Source: Bacteroidaceae bacterium
Lineage (GTDB): Bacteria > Bacteroidota > Bacteroidia > Bacteroidales > Bacteroidaceae
Reading direction: 5' to 3'
DNA: 62,762 bases
Assembly: GCA_902362595.1 (NCBI GenBank)
Contig: CABIXF010000003.1
Location: 1 to 62,762, forward strand
Within the stretch, counting starts at the first letter, position 1, and every line of letters starts with the position of its first letter. The notes below the pieces were generated by a model. It was not told the DNA's origin. It saw nothing but the letters and a program-made list of their open reading frames with translations, and ran no database searches. This document shows positions 53,825 to 61,719 of this stretch, piece by piece. A program made the position numbers and the translations under genes.

Positions 53825-54172
53825 CTATTCAAACCTTGCAAGAAAGTCCTGAAGCCTGCTGTCCTGAATCTGTTTCAGCGGAACCGGCTTAAAGTTCTGC
53901 TGCTGCCTTACCTGAAGCTTGCCAAGCCCCTGAGCACTCAGGTCAAGTTCCACATCCGAAAGCTCATTGAGGGAAATATACCCGTATTCATCCTCCAAGA
54001 GTCCGACTACGATACCGAATAGAATCACATCGTCATCCTCCCTGTTTCCTTCAAGGATAAACCACCTTACAGCACCAAGGGCAAAAACCGCACGGCAAAC
54101 AGCCTCTTTTCCCTTGCCGTCCTGGGAGTAGAGCGGATAACCCTCCAGAGCTTCCGCCAGTTGTGTCGTCAT
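53825..54172 (-). CDS. DUF2958-like protein
   Basis: The start at 54172 (MTTQLAEALEGYPLYSQDGK) leaves 115 residues. The pattern YPLYSQDGKGKEAVCRAVFA, WFILEGNREDDDVILFGIVV and EYGYISLNEL matches DUF2958 proteins, which are widespread on conjugative elements and of unknown function. It ends the accessory region before the tandem repeat. Confidence 0.72.
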   Translation of the reverse strand: MTTQLAEALEGYPLYSQDGKGKEAVCRAVFALGAVRWFILEGNREDDDVILFGIVVGLLEDEYGYISLNELSDVELDLSAQGLGKLQVRQQQNFKPVPLKQIQDSRLQDFLARFE

Positions 54173-54196
54173 TAATCTGCACATATCAGTAAAAAA

Positions 54197-54488
54197 TTAA
54201 AAGATAGTTTGATACTTATTCTCCTTGTACGCATAACACTTGATTTTGAAGTTCTGATTCTTTTCCCTCCAGTAAAGCTCATTGAGCTTCATGGCCGGGA
54301 AAAAACGTTTTATGTGCATCTGTAACTGCGGACCAAAGGGAGAAAAAGACAAGTGTGAAGTCAGAGAATGCAGACGGAATACCCAAATTTTTGAGGTATG
54401 AGAAAATTTGCGGAAGGCTGCCGTCAAGTCCTCCGACTGAAAGCGCAAGCGTCACTTGGCGTTTCTCCAGTCCGCAGTATCTTTGCAC
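54197..54488 (-). pseudogene. Possible frameshifted small gene
   Basis: Two overlapping minus-strand frames each look partly protein-like. One starts QRYCGLEKRQVTLALSVGGL and runs from 54488 to 54279. The other ends AMKLNELYWREKNQNFK and stops at 54197. A single base shift near 54300 could join them. No family is recognised and the case is weak. Otherwise 54185-54567 holds nothing I can support. Confidence 0.3.
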
Positions 54489-54567
54489 ATAAGAAACGGT
54501 TCCGGCTATGATGCTCCAATGATTTCCTGATATTCAGTATTCAAAGATTTCTGAAGAGCATAGTATC

Positions 54568-55378
54568 CGTTTTCAGACAAACCACCGGTAACCGGTTGCC
54601 AATGTCAGAGCCTTTGAAGTGAAGAGTAGCGCAACCTTAAAGGCTCTGTCTTTGGCAACAGTCCTGATTTATCTGCATGATTGTATGAACCTGTCGGCTG
54701 AAATTTGCCTGGTATCGGGATACGAAGCAAGTCAGCCAGTTAGTTTCCGTAGCATAAGGCAATTTGTTCCGGCATCTCATGAAATACGAACAGTCGGAAC
54801 AGCTTGCCTGTATTTTAAGATAGGTATTCAAGGATATAGGACGTTCCGTCAGTGCAAGCTTTAGCCTGCATCATCGGGACGGCCTTCTTGTTTTCGTTTT
54901 CAGACGAGCCACCGGTAACCGGTTGCCAATGTCAGAGCCTTTGAAGTGAAGAGTAGCGTAACCTTAAAGGCTCTGTCTTTGGCAACTGTCCTGATTTATC
55001 TGCATGATTGTATGAACCTTTCGGGTGAAACTTGCCTGGTATCGGGATACGAAGCAAGTCAGCCGATAAGTTTCCGCTGTATAAGGCAATTTGTTCTGGC
55101 ATCGCATGAAATACGAACAGTCGGAACAGCTTGCCTGTATTTTAAGACGGGTATTCAAGGATATAGGACGTTCCGTCAGTGCAAGCTTTAGCCTGCATCA
55201 TCGGGACGGCCTGCTTGTTTGCGTTTTCAGACGAGCCACCGGTAACCAGTTGCCAATGTCAGAGCCTTTGAAGTGAAGAGTAGTGTAACCTTAAAGGCTC
55301 TGTCTTTGGCAACTGTCCTGGTTTATCTGCATGATTGTATGAACCTGTCGGCTGAAACTTGCCTGGTGTCACAGATAC
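54568..55378 (+). repeat. Tandem repeat, 327-bp unit, about 2.5 copies
   Basis: Units begin near 54568, 54895 and 55222. The period is exactly 327 bp, measured from the same word (AATGTCAGAG) at 54601, 54928 and 55255. The third copy breaks off near 55371-55378. The copies are about 95% alike. Each contains a 21-bp inverted repeat with two mismatches: 54595-54615/54639-54659, 54922-54942/54966-54986 and 55249-55269/55293-55313. An ACCGGTAACCGGTT palindrome-like run precedes it. An 81-codon GTG-started frame is shared but changes mostly at amino-acid-altering sites, so it is probably not a gene. Confidence 0.85.
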
Positions 55379-55484
55379 GAGGCATATCTGCCGGTCTGTT
55401 TTATATATCTTATAGTTTATTTGTGGATACCTGGCTTCTATTCCGTAAACTGATAAGTAGAAAATTGAGTTAATATAGCTACAA

Positions 55485-55502
55485 TACAACTCATTGGTTG
55501 TA
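55485..55502. promoter_or_regulatory. Operator-like palindrome in the RM promoter
   Basis: TACAAC (55485-55490) and GTTGTA (55497-55502) form a perfect inverted repeat over the -33 region. It is a likely binding site for the XRE protein encoded next. Confidence 0.5.
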
Positions 55503-55529
55503 ATTTATCAAATAATTGCATTATCTTTG
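55498..55529 (+). promoter_or_regulatory. Promoter of the HTH-hsd operon
   Basis: The -7 box TATCTTTG (55522-55529) fits TAnnTTTG, and TTG at 55498-55500 lies 21 bp upstream as the -33. The HTH ATG is 32 bp downstream. This is the clearest promoter in the window. Confidence 0.7.
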
Positions 55530-55560
55530 CATGTAGACGTGCGATAAAGTAATCTTTTTA

Positions 55561-55860
55561 ATGAATATAGCAGCAGACAAAATTTCCTGTAAAGCTTTGG
55601 ACGTTACAGGAGCAGAAATCAGAATTGAGCAAGATAAAAAGAATTGGGTAGAGTATTCACAGTTAATAGCCGGGGTTATGTCTAAGCGGATGGCGGAACT
55701 TGGCTTTACGCAGTTAATGCTTGCTGAGAAGATGAATTGTACCCAACAATATATTTCAAAAATATTGAAAGGGAAAAAGAATATGTCACTGGAGACTATA
55801 TGCAAAATAGAGAATGCATTAGGCATCGAGATTATCAAAAGTCTAAATAGAAATGAATAA
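55561..55860 (+). CDS. XRE-family regulator of the type I RM operon
   Basis: This 99-residue protein has a C-terminal HTH_3 domain (LGFTQLMLAEKMNCTQQYIS, then KILKGKKNMSLETICKIENA). It lies 16 bp before hsdR, and a palindrome overlaps its own promoter, so it probably autoregulates and times RM expression, as C proteins do in other systems. An antitoxin role is also possible because of its position. Confidence 0.82.
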   Translation: MNIAADKISCKALDVTGAEIRIEQDKKNWVEYSQLIAGVMSKRMAELGFTQLMLAEKMNCTQQYISKILKGKKNMSLETICKIENALGIEIIKSLNRNE

Positions 55861-55876
55861 CGAATAAAGCAGATTT

Positions 55877-58705
55877 ATGTCAATACAAAGTGAAGCGGCA
55901 TTAGAAGCCGGACTTATCGCTGCCCTTCAACAAATGGACTATGAATATGTCCAGATTGCAGAGGAAGATAATCTTCAAGCCAATTTCAAACGGCAGTTGG
56001 AGAAGCATAATCATAAGCGGTTGTCAGAGCATGGTCGTACTGAATTTACCGATGAGGAATTTGAAAAGATACTTATCTACCTGGAAGGTGGTACGCGCTT
56101 TGAAAAAGCAAAAAAACTCCGGGACCTCTATCCGCTTGACACGTCAGATGGCAAGCGCATTTGGGTGGAGTTTCTCAATCGTCAGCAATGGTGTCAGAAT
56201 GAGTTTCAGGTGTCGAACCAAATTACGGTGGAAGGACGTAAGAAATGCCGTTATGATGTAACCATTCTTATAAATGGTTTGCCTTTGGTTCAGATTGAAT
56301 TGAAACGCCGTGGCGTGGAACTGAAACAAGCATACAATCAAATACAGCGTTACCACAAGACTTCATTCCACGGACTATTTGACTATATCCAGTTGTTTGT
56401 CATATCAAACGGAGTAAATACACGTTATTTCGCCAATAATCCGAATAGTGGTTATAAATTCACATTCAACTGGACTGATGCTGCCAATCATCCGTTCAAT
56501 GAGTTGGATAAGTTTGCCGTATTTTTCTTAGAGAAGTGTACGCTCGGTAAAATTATAGGAAAATATATTGTACTGCATGAGGGCGACAAGTGCCTGATGG
56601 TGCTTCGCCCTTATCAATTTTATGCGGTAGAGAAGATTTTGGACAGGGTACAAAACTCTAACGACAATGGCTATATCTGGCATACAACAGGGGCTGGAAA
56701 AACATTAACTTCATTCAAGGCGGCACAGCTTGTATCGGAATTGGATGATGTAGATAAGGTGATGTTTGTAGTTGACCGTCATGACCTCGACACTCAGACA
56801 CAATCGGAATACGAGGCATTTGAGCCGGGTGCGGTGGATAGTACCGACAATACGGATGAACTTGTGAAGCGACTGCAAAGCAATTCAAAGATTATTATCA
56901 CTACCATTCAGAAACTCAACTCCGCAGTCAGCAAGACTTGGTATAGCAACAAGATTGAATCTGTCCGTCACTCACGTATCGTAATGATATTTGATGAGTG
57001 TCATCGCAGTCATTTCGGGGACAGCCACAAGAAGATTATGAAGTTCTTTGACAATGCCCGGATATTCGGCTTTACCGGAACGCCTATTTTTACTGAGAAT
57101 GCGGTGGACGGACATACCACCAAAGAAATATTCGGCAATTGCCTCCATAAATATCTGATTAAGGATGCCATTGCGGATGAAAACGTGCTTGGTTTCCTTG
57201 TGGAATACTATCACGGCAATGAAGTCGTTGATAATGACAATCAAGCCCGGATGGAAGAAATTGCAAAATTCATCCTTAACAATTTCAACAAATCCACATT
57301 TGATGGAGAATTTGATGCCTTGTTTGCCGTGCAGTCCGTTCCGATGCTTATACGCTATTACAAGATTTTCAAATCTTTGAATCCTAAAATCCGAATCGGT
57401 GCAGTGTTTACATACGCAGCCAATAGTAGCCAGGATGATGACCAGACAGGTATGGGTACAGGTCAATATACAAGTCAAAGTGTAGGCGAAGCTGACGAAC
57501 TGCAAGCCATCATGGATGATTACAATAAAATGTACGGAACAGCTTTCACGACTGAGAATTTCCGAGCATACTATGATGACATCAACCTGCGCATGAAAAA
57601 GAAGAAAACGGACATGAAACCGCTTGACCTTTGCCTTGTCGTGGGTATGTTCTTAACCGGCTTTGACAGCAAGAAACTGAATACGCTCTATGTGGATAAA
57701 AACATGGAGTATCATGGCTTGCTGCAAGCGTTCAGTCGTACCAACCGAGTACTGAACGAGAAGAAGCGTTTTGGTAAAATCGTTTGTTTTCGTGACTTGA
57801 AAAGTAATGTTGATACGTCTATCAGGTTATTTAGTAACTCTGACAATCCTGAGGATATTGTGCGCCCTCCGTTTGAGGAAGTAAAACAGGAATACAGAAC
57901 TTTAGCAACAGAGTTTCTTCAAAAATATCCTACGCCCGGCAGCATAGACTTTCTGCAAAGTGAAAACGACAAAAAGAATTTTGTGCTTGCTTTTCGTGAT
58001 ATAATCCGCAAACACGCAGAAATCCAGATATACGAAGATTATAGCGAAGATGCGGACGATCTTGGACTGACAGAACAACAATTCAACGACTATAAGAGTA
58101 AATACCTCGACATAACAGTTGGCTTTATCAATCCTCCAGTTACACCACCGGTTGTTGCGGAAGACCCTGTGCCATACGGCAGTAATCAAGGCTTGGAAGA
58201 TATAGATTTCTGTCTTGAGCTTCTGCATAGTGACATTATCAATGTGGCTTATATCCTTGAACTCATTGCCGACCTTGACCCATATAGCGATGATTATTCT
58301 GCTAAACGCCAGCATATCATTGATACTATGATTAAGGATGCTGGAATGAGAGGCAAAGCCAAACTCATAGACGGCTTTATCAAAAAGAATGTGGATGAAG
58401 ACAAGGAAAACTTCATGACTGGGCGTAATAAGGCTGACGGCACAAATGAATTGGAGGAACGCCTGAACCAGTATATTGTATCTGAACGAAATAAAGCTAT
58501 ATGTGATTTGGCTGATGAAGAACAAATTTCTTCCGAGGTGCTTAATCTCTATATAAAAGAGTATGACTATTTGCAGAAGGAACAGCCTGAAATCATACAA
58601 AAGGCCTTGAAAGAGAAACATCTTGGTCTGATAAAGACAAGAAAAGCATTGACACGCATTCTTGATAGATTGCGTGGTATTATAAGAACTTTTAGTTGGG
58701 ATTGA
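55877..58705 (+). CDS. hsdR: Type I restriction enzyme HsdR
   Basis: This 942-residue subunit has an N-terminal PD-(D/E)xK-type nuclease (D near 125 in CRYDVTIL, IELKRRG near 140), a Walker A HTTGAGKTLTSFKA near 272, the DECHRSH box near 372, TGTPIF, and later helicase motifs (VVGMFLTGFD, FSRTNRV). It translocates and cuts unmodified DNA together with HsdM and HsdS. It leads a tight operon of hsdR, deiminase, GIY-YIG, hsdM and rhuM. All motifs appear intact. Confidence 0.93.
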   Translation: MSIQSEAALEAGLIAALQQMDYEYVQIAEEDNLQANFKRQLEKHNHKRLSEHGRTEFTDEEFEKILIYLEGGTRFEKAKKLRDLYPLDTSDGKRIWVEFLNRQQWCQNEFQVSNQITVEGRKKCRYDVTILINGLPLVQIELKRRGVELKQAYNQIQRYHKTSFHGLFDYIQLFVISNGVNTRYFANNPNSGYKFTFNWTDAANHPFNELDKFAVFFLEKCTLGKIIGKYIVLHEGDKCLMVLRPYQFYAVEKILDRVQNSNDNGYIWHTTGAGKTLTSFKAAQLVSELDDVDKVMFVVDRHDLDTQTQSEYEAFEPGAVDSTDNTDELVKRLQSNSKIIITTIQKLNSAVSKTWYSNKIESVRHSRIVMIFDECHRSHFGDSHKKIMKFFDNARIFGFTGTPIFTENAVDGHTTKEIFGNCLHKYLIKDAIADENVLGFLVEYYHGNEVVDNDNQARMEEIAKFILNNFNKSTFDGEFDALFAVQSVPMLIRYYKIFKSLNPKIRIGAVFTYAANSSQDDDQTGMGTGQYTSQSVGEADELQAIMDDYNKMYGTAFTTENFRAYYDDINLRMKKKKTDMKPLDLCLVVGMFLTGFDSKKLNTLYVDKNMEYHGLLQAFSRTNRVLNEKKRFGKIVCFRDLKSNVDTSIRLFSNSDNPEDIVRPPFEEVKQEYRTLATEFLQKYPTPGSIDFLQSENDKKNFVLAFRDIIRKHAEIQIYEDYSEDADDLGLTEQQFNDYKSKYLDITVGFINPPVTPPVVAEDPVPYGSNQGLEDIDFCLELLHSDIINVAYILELIADLDPYSDDYSAKRQHIIDTMIKDAGMRGKAKLIDGFIKKNVDEDKENFMTGRNKADGTNELEERLNQYIVSERNKAICDLADEEQISSEVLNLYIKEYDYLQKEQPEIIQKALKEKHLGLIKTRKALTRILDRLRGIIRTFSWD

Positions 58706-58709
58706 AGTT

Positions 58710-59588
58710 ATGTTGGATAGCAAAACAAATAAAGTTTTCTTTTCTGCATGTTTTACTCAGACATACAGAAAATGCAAAAAGTCTATCATGGAAGCTTTGA
58801 AAGCAAAAGGTATAGAGATTGGTTCGAATATCAGACAGACAAAAGATATTTGGGCAAGAGACTATATGCCTATTCAGATAGATGAAAATAAATTCATGCG
58901 CTATAAATACACCCCGGATTATCTTGTAAAAGTTCCGGGTATGAGTAAGTTTATTACCGACAAACCTGATTGTGATTTTCTTAAAGACAAAGATATAGTA
59001 GATTGTAATCTTGTTTTAGATGGTGGCAATGTGGTCGTTTGTGGTAATAAGATAATTTTGACAGAAAAAGTATTTGAAGAGAACACTGATTTGTCAAAGT
59101 ATGAGATTACCAAACGTATTGAATCCGCTAGCGGAAAACAGGTAATATGGATACCTTGTGATCCGAATGAAATTGCAGAGTGCGAAAAAAGAAATGAACT
59201 TCCTTTATGTCATGCTGATGGTATTTTACACGCAATAGATGAGAATACGATATTACTTTCAAACTATATAGACTATGATCCGGAATATCGGTTGAAATTG
59301 TTAGAGCGTTTATCTCCATATTTTAATATTAAAGAATTTCAATTTGGGGATATCAGGACAGAAAATTCATGGATATATATTAACTATCTGCAAGTTGGTA
59401 ATGTAGTGCTTATGCCCGTTGTAAATGAAAAAGCAGATGATGTCGCTGCCGAGCAGTTAAAAGAGTTTCTACAAGTGGAATCTGTTATTCAAATAGATTC
59501 ATGTGAGCTTACCTTCGAAGCGTCTGACGGAAATATCGGAGGTTCACTTCATTGTATTTCTTGGAATGTTTTTGATTCATCAATATAA
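58710..59588 (+). CDS. Agmatine/peptidyl-arginine-deiminase-fold enzyme inside the hsd operon
   Basis: This 292-residue protein has the marks of the guanidino-modifying enzyme fold. DIWARDYMPIQ (about 47-57) and LVLDGGNVVVCG hold the acidic residues, CHADGILHAID (about 168) holds the His-x-Asp, and GGSLHCISWN near the end holds the catalytic Cys. These match agmatine deiminase and PAD-type enzymes, so it looks active. The ATG is 4 bp after the hsdR stop, and the next gene begins 9 bp after it. A housekeeping enzyme would be out of place here. A defence role is proposed, not proven. Free agmatine, arginine or a protein could be the substrate. Confidence 0.82.
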   Translation: MLDSKTNKVFFSACFTQTYRKCKKSIMEALKAKGIEIGSNIRQTKDIWARDYMPIQIDENKFMRYKYTPDYLVKVPGMSKFITDKPDCDFLKDKDIVDCNLVLDGGNVVVCGNKIILTEKVFEENTDLSKYEITKRIESASGKQVIWIPCDPNEIAECEKRNELPLCHADGILHAIDENTILLSNYIDYDPEYRLKLLERLSPYFNIKEFQFGDIRTENSWIYINYLQVGNVVLMPVVNEKADDVAAEQLKEFLQVESVIQIDSCELTFEASDGNIGGSLHCISWNVFDSSI

Positions 59589-59597
59589 AGTCAACAA

Positions 59598-60152
59598 ATG
59601 GATAAAACATTCCTAATCAGGTGGTATGGCTCTTTTTACGGTGAAAACGCTTTGGACGATTTGAAAGAGTGGGAAAATAATCATTCGGACTATACATGTA
59701 ATTTATACCTAATAAAAGGATATAAGAAATATGCAAAGACCACTAATCATTATTATATTGGCAAGACTATACAAGGTGTTGCTAAGCGATTTTCGAATAA
59801 AGACCATCACATAAAAGAGTTACCTAGAATATCGGAAATCTGGGTCGGGCATTTTGTAAACATGTTACCTGATGATGAAGATATCTTGTTGGCAGAAAGA
59901 ATGTTAATTTGTTATGTTAGCAATGAAGTCGGCAATCAATACATGTTAAACAGAATATGTGTGAATTATGCTCCTGCTCAGAATGTTTATATTTTATCCG
60001 AATGGTATAACTATAAAACATTGAAGCAACGTGAAAGAATAAGCAAAGATTCCATAGCGAAAATTATTCCAGATGTTATTGCATATCGTGTGACTGAGAA
60101 AAAGCAGTCATTATTATATATGTCAGAAAAATTAAAGAAATATTGGTATTAA
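59598..60152 (+). CDS. GIY-YIG-type nuclease-like protein inside the hsd operon
   Basis: This 184-residue protein has a GIY-YIG-like core: CNLYLIKGYKKY (GIY position), NHYYIGKTIQGVAKRFSNKD (YIG and the Arg), LAERMLICYV (metal-binding Glu), and MLNRIC with the late Asn. All five active-site positions are filled. A long insertion separates the two tyrosine strands' helices. It lies between the deiminase and hsdM with 2-9-bp gaps and would be made with them. Nuclease activity is inferred from motifs. A structural non-catalytic role remains possible. Confidence 0.7.
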   Translation: MDKTFLIRWYGSFYGENALDDLKEWENNHSDYTCNLYLIKGYKKYAKTTNHYYIGKTIQGVAKRFSNKDHHIKELPRISEIWVGHFVNMLPDDEDILLAERMLICYVSNEVGNQYMLNRICVNYAPAQNVYILSEWYNYKTLKQRERISKDSIAKIIPDVIAYRVTEKKQSLLYMSEKLKKYWY

Positions 60153-60154
60153 AT

Positions 60155-61708
60155 ATGAGCGAAGAATTACAACAGAAACTCCGTGACCAGCTTTGGGAGG
60201 TCGCAAACCGTTTGCGTGGCAATATGTCGGCAAGCGACTTTATGTATTTTACCTTGGGGTTCATCTTTTATAAATATTTGTCAGAAAAAATTGAAAAATA
60301 CGCTAATAGTGCGCTTGAAGACGATGAAGTGACCTTTAAGGAATTATGGAATATGACCGATGCTGATGCTGCGGAATTGCAGGAAGAGGTCAAAAACCAG
60401 TGTCTGGAAAATATCGGTTATTTTATAGAACCACAATTCCTGTTTTCATCTGTGATAGACACAATCAAACGGAAAGAAAATATCCTGCCTATGCTGGAAC
60501 GTTCTTTGAAACGCATAGAGGACAGTACACTTGGACAGGACAGTGAAGAGGATTTCGGAGGACTGTTCTCTGATATTGATTTGGCTTCTCCAAAGTTGGG
60601 TAAGACCGCTGACGACAAGAATACATTGGTCAGCAATGTGCTTCTTGCTTTGGATGATATAGATTTTGGTGTGGAAGCCTCACAGGAAATTGATATTCTC
60701 GGTGATGCCTACGAATACATGATTTCCCAATTTGCTGCTGGAGCCGGAAAGAAAGCAGGAGAGTTCTATACACCTCAGGAAGTCAGTCGTATATTGGCGG
60801 AGATTGTTTCTATCGGCCACCAGCGCTTGCGCAATGTGTATGATCCTACTTGTGGCAGCGGTTCGTTGTTGTTACGTGCTGCAAGTATAGGAAAGGCAGT
60901 ATATATTTACGGGCAGGAAAAGAATCCGACTACCTATAACCTTGCCCGTATGAATATGCTTCTTCACGGAATCAAGTTCAGTAACTTCAAGATAGAAAAC
61001 GGTGATACACTAGAATGGGATGCTTTCGGCGATACCCAGTTCGATGCAGTAGTCGCAAATCCGCCGTTCTCTGCTGAATGGAGTGCAGCTGACAAGTTCA
61101 ATAATGATGACCGTTTCAGTAAGGCCGGACGACTCGCACCGAAGAAAACAGCCGATTACGCTTTCATTTTACATATGATTTACCACTTGAATGAAGGTGG
61201 TACAATGGCTTGTGTTGCTCCTCATGGTGTATTGTTCCGTGGAAACGCAGAAGGTGTTATCCGTCGTTTCCTCATAGAAAAGAAAAACTACATAGATGCC
61301 ATTATAGGATTGCCAGCTAACATTTTCTATGGTACAAGTATTCCGACCTGTATTCTTGTCTTCAAGAAATGCCGTAAGGAAGATGACAATATCCTATTCA
61401 TTGACGCAAGCAAGGAGTTTGAAAAAGTAAAGACTCAAAACAAGCTTCGTCCACAGCATATACAGAAGATTGTTGAAACCTACCGTGACCGTAAGGAAAT
61501 AGAAAAGTACAGTCATCTTGCCACCTTACAAGAAGTGGCCGACAATGACTACAACCTGAATATCCCCCGGTATGTTGATACCTTTGAGGAAGAAGAACCT
61601 ATCGACATCAAGGCCGTAATGGCAGAAATCAAAGAACTTGAAACCAAACGTGCCGAACTGGACAAAGAGATTGAGGTGTATTTGAAAGAATTGGGACTAG
61701 TTGAATAA
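60155..61708 (+). CDS. hsdM: Type I methyltransferase subunit HsdM
   Basis: The start at 60155 (MSEELQQKLRDQLWEVANRL) lies 2 bp after the GIY-YIG stop. A TTG start at 60143 would overlap it. The 517-residue N6-adenine methyltransferase has an N-terminal HsdM helical domain (AEEF-type MSASDFMYFTLGFIF), SAM motif FYTPQEVSRILAEIV with VYDPTCGSGSLLLRA near 228, and catalytic VVANPPFSAEW near 302. The C-terminal coiled coil meets HsdS. The order hsdR, two inserted genes, hsdM is unusual. Confidence 0.93.
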   Translation: MSEELQQKLRDQLWEVANRLRGNMSASDFMYFTLGFIFYKYLSEKIEKYANSALEDDEVTFKELWNMTDADAAELQEEVKNQCLENIGYFIEPQFLFSSVIDTIKRKENILPMLERSLKRIEDSTLGQDSEEDFGGLFSDIDLASPKLGKTADDKNTLVSNVLLALDDIDFGVEASQEIDILGDAYEYMISQFAAGAGKKAGEFYTPQEVSRILAEIVSIGHQRLRNVYDPTCGSGSLLLRAASIGKAVYIYGQEKNPTTYNLARMNMLLHGIKFSNFKIENGDTLEWDAFGDTQFDAVVANPPFSAEWSAADKFNNDDRFSKAGRLAPKKTADYAFILHMIYHLNEGGTMACVAPHGVLFRGNAEGVIRRFLIEKKNYIDAIIGLPANIFYGTSIPTCILVFKKCRKEDDNILFIDASKEFEKVKTQNKLRPQHIQKIVETYRDRKEIEKYSHLATLQEVADNDYNLNIPRYVDTFEEEEPIDIKAVMAEIKELETKRAELDKEIEVYLKELGLVE

Positions 61709-61719
61709 GTGGAGGTATA

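Noticed and set aside
54568..55378. CRISPR array
   Set aside because: The repeats are 327 bp long and adjacent without unique spacers; no cas genes are present.
54619..55473. Three similar 81-, 81- and 66-codon frames in the 327-bp repeats
   Set aside because: They start with GTG inside the hairpin and differ between copies mainly at amino-acid-changing sites; the third is broken. This is better read as a non-coding repeat.
1540..55560. attL/attR direct repeats at element edges
   Set aside because: I compared 1638-1700 with 55380-55560 by eye and found no convincing shared core, and no tRNA gene is seen in the window.
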